Shown here: positions 1-7,630 of the stretch, one piece after another
Numbering within the stretch: position 1 is the first letter of the stretch
How the letters are laid out: each line of letters opens with the position of its first letter
DNA from: Lunatimonas lonarensis
GTDB lineage: Bacteria; Bacteroidota; Bacteroidia; Cytophagales; Cyclobacteriaceae
DNA length: 58,599 nucleotides
Direction: 5' to 3'
Assembly: GCF_000390185.1 (NCBI RefSeq)
Contig: NZ_AQHR01000010.1
Span: forward strand, 1 to 58,599
Translations under genes and position numbers: made by a program
The notes under the pieces: generated by a model
Databases searched by the model: none
What the model was told of the DNA's origin: nothing
What the model saw: the letters and a program-made list of their open reading frames with translations, nothing else

Positions 1-156
1 GTTTGTGGATCTATCATGCCCGCAAAGATCCAAACCATTTACCCGAAAAAACAGATGGGGATGGGCGGCTGCTTACAATTGAGTGATTGTCTGAAACCTT
101 AATACTGTCGTTTACTTTCATAAATTTACATGTTTTAGTTTTCTATGCTGGCCAGC

Positions 157-236
157 AATCGGGTCACGCAGGGAAATTTACTCACTGTATTTATTATTTA
201 AAAGCGGCGTTCGTGATTCCCAATTCACCCCTACCT
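157..236. repeat. Dispersed repeat block a, copy 1
   Basis: About 80 bp that recur at 45956-46036 with scattered substitutions, running from an 'aatcgggtca' start to a 'cacccctacc' end. The block keeps the same orientation and lies on the same side of block b in both places, so the two loci share a common ancestral flank. Function unknown. Confidence 0.75.
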
Positions 237-545
237 CCGCACAGAACTCCTGACGCGGTAGGACAGGCTGGTGGGTAAAAAATCCTCCATCATCCGGCTC
301 TTCTTGGGTAAGATACCGAATGTTGGGCAAAATTCCAATGCGAAAACAGGCCTGGAGAGCACTTGCCTTGGCGTTTCAGCCACTTAACCGCCGCCATTTT
401 GTTCAGTCACTTCTATTATTTGAGCCATTTGAGCAGACGTTAGTTGAGCTGGTTCCATGGAGACCATCCTGTACTTTGACCCCAACTCGCCGCCACCGGC
501 CATCAACCAAAAACGCAACGCCTATGAACCCCATTAGCATCCGGA

Positions 546-858
546 TTCGGCCGGTACGGAACAGCGCGTGCCTGCACGGCAGAAAACACCCAAAACACCA
601 AAAAACAAGGTAAAGTCACACAACAAAACCACTCAGAAAGCATAAAGAAAAGAAACAACCAGTCAAAATGCCGCAGAACCAACGCCCGGCAGCACCATTT
701 TTCATACGACGGAAACCACCCAAACTTTTCAATCCCCATAGATACCTTCCCACAAAAAACCCGCTACGCTTCTGTCAATTAGACCACTGAGCTTGTCGAA
801 GTGCAGGCTAAGCCCGAAATTCCGCTGCGCTCCACTTCGGTTTAGCCCTTGTATGTTA
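546..858. repeat. Dispersed repeat block b, copy 1 (~313 bp)
   Basis: About 313 bp nearly identical to 46190-46491. The one sizeable difference lies near 765-800, where the second copy has a 'cccgatagctatcggg' palindrome. In both places the block abuts the 3' end of a horizontally acquired defence module (HEPN here, the helicase-methylase module in the other copy). A short minus-strand frame in it is rich in Phe, Leu and Trp, but the few differences between copies change amino acids, so I regard the block as non-coding. Confidence 0.85.
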
Positions 859-861
859 GCG
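804..861 (-). other. attC-like hairpin behind HEPN gene
   Basis: Read on the minus strand, CGCTAAC is followed by ATACAA and then a stem (GGGCTAA and CCGAA pairing with TTCGG and TTAGCC) with unpaired bases. It starts two codons after the HEPN stop. The core CGCTAAC is the exact complement of GTTAGCG, which stands at the other end of the DUF262/HEPN unit (2712-2718 on the plus strand). That is the relation expected between the R'' box and the start of one integron cassette. The R' side is eroded in this copy. The attC identity is inference. Confidence 0.4.
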
Positions 862-867
862 GCTGAT

Positions 868-1566
868 TTATATCCAGTATTTTTGTCCCGATACTTCACA
901 AATGTGTTTATAGGTAGTTCTGTCAAGTTTATCCAAGAAGTCCTTAATGTTTTCAAAGTTTCGTTTTACATCAACAAATGTCAAGTCTGTTGATTCTTGA
1001 TGAGCAATTGTTTCTCTTACATCAAGAAAGGAACGTAATAAAAGTTCATAGTCCTTCCCTCCAATTCTATTTGTCTCAGCAAAAATATTTTTAATTCCTA
1101 GTCTATTGAATAGGATTTTTATGTTTTTCGGTGAAGGATACTTCTTGTCATTCACTATTGTCTTTGGGTCAATATGATTTGTTAAGATAACATTGTCGTC
1201 AACTACGGAATAAATATGGGAATTCGTTACATTAAGTCTCTCTAGCACTTTTGTCTCATCTCTGTTATGTATAAATCCTTCATAAATTGTCCTTTGTCTA
1301 TGGAAAAGGGAGAAAGTTCTTGGATTGAGAGGAATTTCAGAAAGTGTTGCTCCATTTGAACGATACCTAAAAAACATATCTTCAACGAAAACTCTTAAAT
1401 ATTCTTCTAGTGAAGAGCATAGTAAAACAATGGAAGACTGAAAAATCATATTCTTATGGTCATATGACAATATGACGTTCCTGTAAGAAATTTGTCTTGC
1501 AAGGGAAAGAAGTTCAGAATATGTTGTCTCAAAATCTCTCCTTGCTCTGCTCTTAGAGTATGGCAT
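868..1566 (-). CDS. HEPN-domain ribonuclease-like protein (MAE_28990/MAE_18760 type)
   Basis: A 232-residue protein of the HEPN superfamily, small all-helical RNA-cutting toxins found in defence and toxin-antitoxin systems. Residues 40-70 form the typical long helix with an SSLEEYLRVF segment. Near the C-terminus R184-ETIA-H189 fits the catalytic Rx4-6H signature, so the nuclease site looks intact. It starts 3 bp after the DUF262 gene and must be co-transcribed with it. DUF262 (ParB/Srx-like, as in GmrS) commonly pairs with nuclease modules. I infer a two-gene abortive-infection or restriction-like unit in which DUF262 senses or modulates and HEPN cuts RNA. The gene is AT-rich compared with the sulfatase region, suggesting transfer. 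Family membership is fairly sure; the biological role is inferred. Confidence 0.8.
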   Translation of the reverse strand: MPYSKSRARRDFETTYSELLSLARQISYRNVILSYDHKNMIFQSSIVLLCSSLEEYLRVFVEDMFFRYRSNGATLSEIPLNPRTFSLFHRQRTIYEGFIHNRDETKVLERLNVTNSHIYSVVDDNVILTNHIDPKTIVNDKKYPSPKNIKILFNRLGIKNIFAETNRIGGKDYELLLRSFLDVRETIAHQESTDLTFVDVKRNFENIKDFLDKLDRTTYKHICEVSGQKYWI

Positions 1567-1569
1567 AGC

Positions 1570-2670
1570 TTAAAGAAGATTTTTAAGAAATTCTTTGTAT
1601 TCATTAATTCTACCTACGACAGAATTCTTATCTGTTGTTCCTGAGGATATGAATTTATTAAAATCTTCACTTTCAATAAATTTTTGATTTTTAGAAATGA
1701 AGTTTTTATTTGCCAAGGCTTCTATTTTTTCTTGACTTGGATTTAATTCATAAAATGAAATCATTTGAGCATCATAAAGAGCTGCATTAAATTTTGCATT
1801 CTTCAATGACTCGTCATATGTTTTAAAGGCGTATTTGTGAAGCGCTGAATTTACCGTGTTAAGAGTATTTCTAAAATCATTCTCACATTCAATAAGTTTT
1901 CCGGCATTGGCATTCCTATTTGCTTCACTGTAACCATTCAAGAACGCGACTAAAGGTTTAGTGTAATTTCTCCAGTTTTCTGCGAGAGAAAGAAAACGCA
2001 AAACAAGTTCATCAGACTTCATTCTTTTGTCTGCCTTATTTAATGTTAGTTCTCTAAATGTTTTATCATTTCCAAGCTTTTCAAGTAACTCCATAAATGG
2101 GCCTGAATGAATACCGTGTCTTAACTCGTGTGAGTTTAGTTTTACAGAACCCGTATTAAGTCTTTCAAAGACATCAAATTTTATTTGAGGGTGGGTGTCT
2201 TTTAAAATGACGATACATCTAACTGTTCTATTTTGAATATGCCTTTGAAATCTTGGGTCAAGTTCGGAAAATTTAAAACCTTCAAGCTCGGGATAAGCGG
2301 TTAAGCCACGTAATTCAAAATCGTCTGCCAAGTATAACTTAATGCTATTCAATCTTTGGTTTCCATCAATTACTGCCAAGGTCTCATCTGGGTTTTGGCT
2401 AAGAAAGATTACAGGAATTGGACAATTGATTATTAATGACTCAATAAGTCTAGAAGCTTGCGCTCTATTCCAAACATAGCCCCTTTGAAACTCAGGAATA
2501 ATAATGTGTCCATTCTTGAGATAATCAATTAGTGAAGAAACTGTAAAATCATACGTTTCAGTATTTAATCTCCTTTTGTCAGGGGGAATATTTAGTATGT
2601 CAAGATTTATTTCTTCAACTTCTGGAAATAACTTGTCAGCTAGTTTTGTCGATTTATTTTTTTCAATCAT
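1570..2670 (-). CDS. DUF262 domain protein (GmrSD-like N-terminal family)
   Basis: A 366-residue DUF262 protein. The family signature is clear: IPEFQRGYVWN at 58-68, the nucleotide-site motif DGNQR at 102-106, and a FERLNTGSVKLNSHELR segment near 167-183. DUF262 is the ParB/sulfiredoxin-like NTPase half of GmrSD-type modification-dependent restriction systems. This protein has no HNH (DUF1524) half; the gene immediately downstream supplies a HEPN nuclease instead. It is the first gene of the pair, and its upstream region begins inside the long palindrome at 2712-2854. Base composition is AT-rich and unlike the host genes from 3.9 kb onward. A nucleotide-dependent sensor or regulator of the HEPN partner is the likeliest role. 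Confidence 0.85.
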   Translation of the reverse strand: MIEKNKSTKLADKLFPEVEEINLDILNIPPDKRRLNTETYDFTVSSLIDYLKNGHIIIPEFQRGYVWNRAQASRLIESLIINCPIPVIFLSQNPDETLAVIDGNQRLNSIKLYLADDFELRGLTAYPELEGFKFSELDPRFQRHIQNRTVRCIVILKDTHPQIKFDVFERLNTGSVKLNSHELRHGIHSGPFMELLEKLGNDKTFRELTLNKADKRMKSDELVLRFLSLAENWRNYTKPLVAFLNGYSEANRNANAGKLIECENDFRNTLNTVNSALHKYAFKTYDESLKNAKFNAALYDAQMISFYELNPSQEKIEALANKNFISKNQKFIESEDFNKFISSGTTDKNSVVGRINEYKEFLKNLL

Positions 2671-2711
2671 AATGTCTATTTTTTGTTTGAGGAGCCGTTG
2701 TCAAAATTTGA

Positions 2712-2854
2712 CGCTAACGGTCGGCAGCTAAGAAACGTGGGGCATTTCAGGGCTATTATCTGTCGGCCTTAAGTGATGTTTGATTGGTGAACAAAACTTT
2801 CGCTTACCAATGACCGCCCCATGTTTTCTTAGGTGCTGTTGTATGCCGTTATTC
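2712..2854. other. attC-like long palindrome between two accessory genes
   Basis: A 143-bp imperfect palindrome. On the plus strand it starts CGCTAACGG and ends CCGTTATTC. Inside, GCAGCTAAGAAA-CGTGGGGC pairs with GCCCCATGTTTTCTTAGGTGC, with asymmetric unpaired stretches (including GTATG near the right end) and a long variable centre. It sits exactly between the DUF262 gene and the next gene, whose TAA stop lies in the core. Length, GTT/AAC ends and asymmetric spacers match large (VCR-type) integron attC sites. I cannot run a covariance model. Confidence 0.45.
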
Positions 2855-3430
2855 AATTTTAACCCAATCAGATATTTTGATTTTACCATCTTTTATATTA
2901 ACCTTAAAATCCTTCCCATTTGCAGAATATACAGGTTCATATTCTATTTTTTCATAAGATGTAACTGTCCACCATACAGAATCTGCAATACCATTAATTG
3001 AAATTACCCAATCTTTAACTCCTTTTTCAAAGTTTACTTTTTTTGCTAAGCTTAAAGCATGATTATAGTTTAAAAAAATATTTTCATGCGAAGCTCCTTT
3101 GAAATAGTCAAGAATATTCTGCCTTGTTATTTTAGTATTGTATTCAGTTTCGACAATTTCGCCATTTAAAAAAATCAAAATCATATTTCTAGATGTGTCT
3201 TTGGAAAATTCTGTTTTGATTTCAAATGCTCCCATATCCAATACAGACTTATATAAACCTTTAAACTCAAGGGTATCCTTCAAAAAACTTTCACTAAATG
3301 TTTCAATCAAAAAATTCTCTGCTAACTGAATTTTTTCTCTCTGAAAATCAGAAATTTCTTTACTATCACTTTCTTGTCCAAAGCTTTTTACAAAGGTCAG
3401 AATAAGAATTATTAGAAGAGTATACTTCAT
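2849..3430 (-). CDS. Secreted protein of unknown function
   Basis: About 193 residues from the ATG at 3430, which gives a clean signal peptide (MKYTLLIILILTFVKSFGQ) with cleavage after FGQ. An in-frame ATG 11 codons upstream would only add a hydrophilic leader. The mature part is small, Lys/Glu/Asp-rich and predicted soluble. It contains a segment resembling the NTF2-like or 'YbbC/YhhH' style of small host-exposed proteins, but I do not recognise a family. The stop codon lies inside the palindrome at 2712-2854, as is typical of genes captured in cassettes. The gene is AT-rich. No function can be assigned. Confidence 0.65.
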   Translation of the reverse strand: MKYTLLIILILTFVKSFGQESDSKEISDFQREKIQLAENFLIETFSESFLKDTLEFKGLYKSVLDMGAFEIKTEFSKDTSRNMILIFLNGEIVETEYNTKITRQNILDYFKGASHENIFLNYNHALSLAKKVNFEKGVKDWVISINGIADSVWWTVTSYEKIEYEPVYSANGKDFKVNIKDGKIKISDWVKIE

Positions 3431-3463
3431 GGGTTCTGCATTGGTTCCTTTAATGGCATACAA

Positions 3464-3908
3464 CTTATTATAGGTCTGGTTTGGCCAGACCCTTCTCGCT
3501 TTTTATTGCCGGATTGGTCTGGTTTGGTTACCTTCTATCTCGTCGCCGCTTACAAGGTAATTCCTATCTCCCCCATGGATCCCAACAACCTTCAGCGAAA
3601 TCCGCTGCCTACAGCTACCGATAAAGATAGGGTTTAATTTTCATGCAAAAAATACCCTGTTCGGGGTAATTTTCGGTTCTGGAGACGTAGGATTTAAGAC
3701 GTAAGGCGTAAGACTTAAGAATTTAGACCTCGCAAAATTTACCACCCAACATCCTTTCCAAAACCATAAATCCGAAGCGATCCTACCCTCCCGAACGTAA
3801 CCCAATATATCGCCGAAGGCATACCCGCCTGCCGGCCAGGCAGGTATCCACCTATATCGCGCAGCATGTATCGTTTGAATATCGCGCAGCATATATCATT
3901 TTCAAGAC
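3464..3908. other. Intergenic stretch with short repeats and palindromes
   Basis: No gene seen. It holds a hairpin GGTCTGG-tttgg-CCAGACC at 3473-3491, imperfect copies of 'gacgtaaggcgtaagacttaag' around 3685-3720, the palindrome CCTGCCGGCCAGGCAGG near 3829-3845, and a tandem pair of 'atatcgcgcagcat' near 3855 and 3880. These are the kind of dispersed low-complexity repeats seen between Bacteroidota genes, and here they mark the junction between the accessory block and host sequence. Confidence 0.5.
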
Positions 3909-5210
3909 TCAACGAATTTCCTCCATAATGCACTGAAAACCAGCGGCCACTTCGAGGAGCTCTCCGGTGAGGTCGGCGAGGTATAGGGGATGCTGTTCGA
4001 GTACGTCGGCTTCTATATCAAAAAAGCGACCGTCGTCGTATAGCTTGTACCGCTGATTTCTTACAAAGACCCCGTTGGAAAATCGGCCCCACTTGGGATT
4101 GTAATACATGTAAATATGGGACTTGGGATTTGCTGGTTTACCCAATACCTGAGGCAGGAAACTCCGTCCATCCACCTGCTGGGAGTCGGGTAAGGCTATT
4201 CCCGCTGCCTCTGCCAAGGTGGGCAAAAAGTCGCTGAAATCCACCAAATCACGGTTCACCACCCCAATCAATGAGCGGCCTTTCCAATAGGCGATCAGCG
4301 GCACCCGGGTTCCGCCATCCGTCATATTGCCCTTGTCCCCCTTTATCACGCGGCCATCCTGCATTTTGGAATAAATGTTCACATGGGTGCCGTTGTCACC
4401 GGTGAAGATCACCAAGGTATTGTCTGCCACGCCGGTTTCTTCCAGTTTATCCATGATTTTCCCTATGATCTTATCCGTATAGGCCACCATGTCTCTAAAA
4501 TAACTGGTATCCTGAAGATCCCGCTTGTCCGGATCTTTCCAGTCCTCACTGTCGGGTGTGGGCACAAAGGGGTCATGCACCAAGTTCATGGGGTAATACA
4601 CAAAAAAGGGACGATCCTTCTTTCGATCGATAAAATCCAGGATAAATTCCGAAATGATCTGCGAACCGTACCCATTTGCGTCTCTCGGAAGGGCCTTTCC
4701 GTTTTGGACCAGCAGCGGATTGGCATAGCGCTCTCCCTCGGCACGGGTGTTGTGCAGCTGCCACAGGCAGTATTCGTCGAACCCAAAATGGTGGGGACGG
4801 CTGGTGTCCTCCCAGCCGGGAAGCTTCCCGCCGGAAATGCCGTTTAGTTGCCATTTGCCACCTATGCAGGTGGCGTATCCGGCGTCTTGAAGCAGGTTGC
4901 CAAAGGTTCTTTCAGCAGGATTCAGGTAGCCAAATGCCTCGTAATTGCGAAAATTGTGCTTTCCCGTCATGATCTTTACCCGTGAGGGCGTGCAAAGCGG
5001 CTGGGAGTAACAATGTTCGAAGCGTACCCCGTTCTCAGCCATCCTGTCCAAGTTGGGAGTCTGGTACACGGCACTTCCATAGCTACCAAGGCATTCAAAG
5101 CCCATATCATCCGCCATGATCAGAATGATATTGGGCCTGGCATTGTTCTGGCAAAAACCTAATGCAACCACAAACACCGCTAGAAAACTGAATAAACAGG
5201 CTGCTTTTAT
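3909..5210 (-). CDS. S1 family sulfatase with a degenerate start codon
   Basis: A secreted sulfatase hydrolysing sulfate esters. The formylglycine motif is C-T-P-S-R with Cys62 counted from the GTG at 5177. The metal-binding MADDMG segment is at 21-26 and a GDNGTH segment lies mid-protein. The GTG start would cut the signal peptide in half. Reading on upstream in frame gives KAACLFSFLAVFVVALGFCQ, a perfect signal peptide, preceded by ATA at 5210-5208 where ATG would be expected. Either ATA is used, translation starts at the internal GTG, or a G-to-A change has damaged the gene. It follows the next sulfatase by 95 bp in the same direction. It needs a formylglycine-generating enzyme from elsewhere in the genome. 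Confidence 0.85.
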   Translation of the reverse strand: MKAACLFSFLAVFVVALGFCQNNARPNIILIMADDMGFECLGSYGSAVYQTPNLDRMAENGVRFEHCYSQPLCTPSRVKIMTGKHNFRNYEAFGYLNPAERTFGNLLQDAGYATCIGGKWQLNGISGGKLPGWEDTSRPHHFGFDEYCLWQLHNTRAEGERYANPLLVQNGKALPRDANGYGSQIISEFILDFIDRKKDRPFFVYYPMNLVHDPFVPTPDSEDWKDPDKRDLQDTSYFRDMVAYTDKIIGKIMDKLEETGVADNTLVIFTGDNGTHVNIYSKMQDGRVIKGDKGNMTDGGTRVPLIAYWKGRSLIGVVNRDLVDFSDFLPTLAEAAGIALPDSQQVDGRSFLPQVLGKPANPKSHIYMYYNPKWGRFSNGVFVRNQRYKLYDDGRFFDIEADVLEQHPLYLADLTGELLEVAAGFQCIMEEIR

Positions 5211-5305
5211 TTGATAAGGAATATGTGTAAGGGGCTATCTGAACGAAACGCCACCAAACGTTACTTGTCAAATATAGACTACTTTTTCGAAAGAAACCAT
5301 TTGGC

Positions 5306-6742
5306 TTACTTGAGGTCGTTGTCTCTGACTTCTTGGAGCTTTGTCCGTAAGGCCTCCTGGAACTCCGCCACAACCGGCTGATACCGGGGAAGGTACGCCA
5401 GGTTATTGTATTGTTTGACGTCGTGCTGCATGTCGAAGAGCTCCATCCCTCCACCGGCATCCTCGTCGTACTGGATGTAGGCCCACTTTTGCGAGCGGAG
5501 CAAAAAGGAATGGCCCTGACCTCTCACCGACACCGAAAAGGCCATCTCCCGAACCTCCTGATCGGGGTTTTCAAGGGTTTTGACCAAGCTTTTTCCTTGC
5601 AGGTGTCCTTGCGTGGGCAGTCCGGCGAGTTCGGCCACCGTGGGATATAAATCCAACAGTTCCACCAGGGAATGGCAAACCTGGGGCTGCTGCCCGGGAA
5701 CTTTGATGATCAACGGCACCCTTACGGACTCCTCCCTCAGGCTTACTTTCATCCAAAATCCGTGCTCCCCCAGATGGAAGCCGTGATCGGACGTGAATAT
5801 CACAATGGTGTTGTCCTCAAGGCCTTCATCCTTTAGCGTTTTCAGCACTTTCCCAACCTGCGCATCCATGTAGGCAACCGACGCATAATAGGCTGCCACT
5901 GCCTTTTTTTCCTGCTCCTCCGACATCTTGGCGTGCTTGGTGGTGACGTAATTGATTCCCCGCTCGGGAATATCGTCCCAGTCGTTTATTACCTTGGGCG
6001 GCAGTACCACCTCCTGATAGGGAAAGGGATCAAAATAGCTTTTGGGTGCCACAAATGGCACATGGGGTCGGACAAAACCAACGGCCAGAAAAAAGGGCTG
6101 ATCCTTGTGCTTTCGGATCAGCTCCGAGGCCTTCTCTGCCGTCTTACCATCCGAATGCACCAGGTCATCGCCTTCGGCCTTTACGATGGTCATCACGTTT
6201 CCGCCCTGCTTGGGCTTGAGGCTAAAGGGATTGTTCTGCACCAATTCGCTTTCGCCCTCGGCCAGCCATTCCGGCCCCTGACTGTTAAAGCGTTCGGTCC
6301 AGGAGGCAGGGTCGTCGGTACCATCCGTACCCTTCTCTATGTCTCCCGGTACGCCCATGTGGTATATCTTGCTTACCCGGGCGGTATAGTACCCATTGTC
6401 CTTAAACAACTGTGGCCACATCTGGCGGTCCGGGCCAATTTGCTCCCTTCCCGACACATAGCCAAAGGTACCTGTCCCATGGGGGTAGTACCCCGAAAGC
6501 ATGGATGCCCTGGAGGGACCGCAAACGGGAAACTGGCAATAGGCGCGGGTAAAGAGGGTGCCCTCCGCCGCCAGTTGGTCAATATTCGGTGTGTGCCCCG
6601 CAGCATTCTCATAGGCGGACACCGCCGTATTCGTGAGGTCATCGGAAATGATAAACAACACGTTGGGTTTGGTGTCCCCTTGGCCGAAGCTCCATTGGGT
6701 GATAAATAAAAAAATCAGGGGTATTGAGTAAATCGATTTCAT
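5306..6742 (-). CDS. Iduronate-2-sulfatase-like S1 sulfatase
   Basis: A 478-residue secreted sulfatase with signal peptide MKSIYSIPLIFLFITQWSFG. It carries the metal-binding ISDDL segment (31-35), the formylglycine motif C74-G-P-S-R, and TSDHGFHLGEHG, which is typical of the iduronate-2-sulfatase/S1_7-like branch. KIYHMG and a long 'FNSQGPEW' loop also fit that branch. The substrate is probably a 2-O- or similarly sulfated sugar in a larger glycan, but specificity cannot be read reliably. It heads a two-sulfatase cluster with the gene downstream (3909-5210). Upstream lies the duplicated 3' end of a nucleoside hydrolase (6809-7080), so its original upstream neighbour was probably that gene. 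Confidence 0.9.
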   Translation of the reverse strand: MKSIYSIPLIFLFITQWSFGQGDTKPNVLFIISDDLTNTAVSAYENAAGHTPNIDQLAAEGTLFTRAYCQFPVCGPSRASMLSGYYPHGTGTFGYVSGREQIGPDRQMWPQLFKDNGYYTARVSKIYHMGVPGDIEKGTDGTDDPASWTERFNSQGPEWLAEGESELVQNNPFSLKPKQGGNVMTIVKAEGDDLVHSDGKTAEKASELIRKHKDQPFFLAVGFVRPHVPFVAPKSYFDPFPYQEVVLPPKVINDWDDIPERGINYVTTKHAKMSEEQEKKAVAAYYASVAYMDAQVGKVLKTLKDEGLEDNTIVIFTSDHGFHLGEHGFWMKVSLREESVRVPLIIKVPGQQPQVCHSLVELLDLYPTVAELAGLPTQGHLQGKSLVKTLENPDQEVREMAFSVSVRGQGHSFLLRSQKWAYIQYDEDAGGGMELFDMQHDVKQYNNLAYLPRYQPVVAEFQEALRTKLQEVRDNDLK

Positions 6743-6808
6743 CTATTTGTCTTGCATTTTATTCATTTGATCATCTAACTCGGCAAACCCTCTGAAACAG
6801 CCCACCTG

Positions 6809-7080
6809 CTACTCCTGGTGATGGCTGGGGTCGGCTCCCAGCAGCCCGTTTAGGTAGTCCGCAAACGGCTCATCGGTGCCTTCTCTCTGCTGTATCAATG
6901 TCCGGTCTTTCACCTGATCGTCCGCAAGCCAGCGCACGCCTCTTTCCAAGTCTACCTCCATCTGCCCAGTGCCGGAATCTTTCAGAAACTCGCCCAGCCC
7001 CTCCACCGCAAAATATACCGCGATCAGGTCCCAACTGGGCCGCTGGTCCGCCAAGGTATGCTTAGACATATTCCAGCGCC
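6809..7080 (-). pseudogene. Duplicated 3' end of nucleoside hydrolase (direct repeat copy 1)
   Basis: 272 bp matching 9689-9960 with seven mismatches by my count. They encode the last 86 residues of the nucleoside hydrolase, from MSKHTLADQRPSWD to the stop, with no upstream domain. The complete gene lies 2.9 kb away. The two copies flank an insert (7081-9688) of foreign composition. This is therefore a remnant created by duplication on insertion or by recombination, not a functional gene. Confidence 0.9.
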
Positions 7081-7167
7081 TCGACCTTTATCTGGATAGG
7101 AATAAAGATAGCCGGTAGACCCGAGAGAGCAGCATATAAGCTTCGGAATCGATAGCGAATTTGTCAT

Positions 7168-7200
7168 AAAAGTGCTTCATCCGGATCGGAAAGCACTTTT
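7168..7200. terminator. Hairpin AAAAGTGCTT / AAAGCACTTTT
   Basis: A ten-base stem around a 12-base loop with A and T runs on the two sides, so it could terminate in either direction. It lies inside the insert between the 272-bp repeats, downstream of the small membrane protein gene. No gene is visible between 7081 and 7362. Confidence 0.5.
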
Positions 7201-7362
7201 GAAACCACATTGTGGCTGCCTTTCAAGCTGCAATTATTGTTAACATGGTCGGTTCCCTGATCTCGAATTCCGATTTTCGTGGTTGACAAATACTATAGGT
7301 AAAAGGGAAAAGTGGCAGGCTACATCGATTTACACCCTTTTCAACTAGTGTTAGCAACCAAA

Positions 7363-7399
7363 AACCACCTTTCCAGAAAGGCTTTCTGGAAAGGTGGTT
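7363..7399 (-). terminator. Strong intrinsic terminator after the small membrane protein
   Basis: A perfect inverted repeat with 18-base arms and one central base, followed on the minus strand by a T-run (GGTTTTTGG). It lies 29 bp beyond the stop of the 66-residue membrane protein, so it ends the lipoprotein-membrane protein transcription unit. Confidence 0.85.
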
Positions 7400-7428
7400 A
7401 TCACTTTTAATATTGCCTTTGAAAACGT

Positions 7429-7629
7429 CTATTCCTCAGGCTTTTTTTGAAACTTCTTAACTCCCCAAGCTGTAGAGAATGAAGCAAACATCGCAAGGAC
7501 AACTGCCCAGTAAAAGCCAAAGTCAGTTGGATCCGTAGACCCTATTGGATTTGTAATCATTAATACATACGCTCCAATTGCCCCTACAATAAATGAAATT
7601 AAATGAGACTTCATATCTGTCGATTTCAT
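7429..7629 (-). CDS. Small two-helix membrane protein (candidate immunity protein)
   Basis: A 66-residue protein with two predicted membrane spans (about 10-30 and 40-58) and a basic tail ending in KKFQKKPEE. It begins one base after the stop of the lipoprotein gene, whose last codons (TGG AGG TAA) form a good GGAGGT ribosome site for this ATG. Translation of the two is therefore probably coupled. I recognise no family. Its size, topology and position downstream of a protein with a bacteriocin-like tail suggest an immunity or accessory partner. That role is inference. Confidence 0.65.
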   Translation of the reverse strand: MKSTDMKSHLISFIVGAIGAYVLMITNPIGSTDPTDFGFYWAVVLAMFASFSTAWGVKKFQKKPEE

Positions 7630-7630
7630 A

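Larger units (their letters stand above)
1..867. other. Non-coding accessory flank with shared repeat blocks
   Basis: I see no convincing gene here. Short open frames on both strands lack signal peptides, domains or ribosome sites. The stretch carries two blocks (157-236 and 546-858) that recur in the same order and orientation at 45956-46036 and 46190-46491. It ends in a hairpin directly behind the HEPN gene. The part between the blocks (237-545) is unlike the corresponding part of the second copy, so the region is a mosaic. Confidence 0.6.

Noticed and set aside
503..739. Minus-strand ORF rich in Phe/Leu/Trp inside the ~300-bp repeat (also 46030-46326)
   Set aside because: It is kept open by the repeat itself. 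The few differences between the copies change amino acids, the two N- and C-termini differ completely, and no ribosome site is seen.
3641..3892. Short minus-strand ORF after the secreted-protein gene
   Set aside because: Built on tandem and palindromic repeats; no start context or homology.
5933..6709. A 258-codon plus-strand ORF within a sulfatase gene
   Set aside because: Antisense to a sulfatase with intact motifs; no independent evidence for coding.
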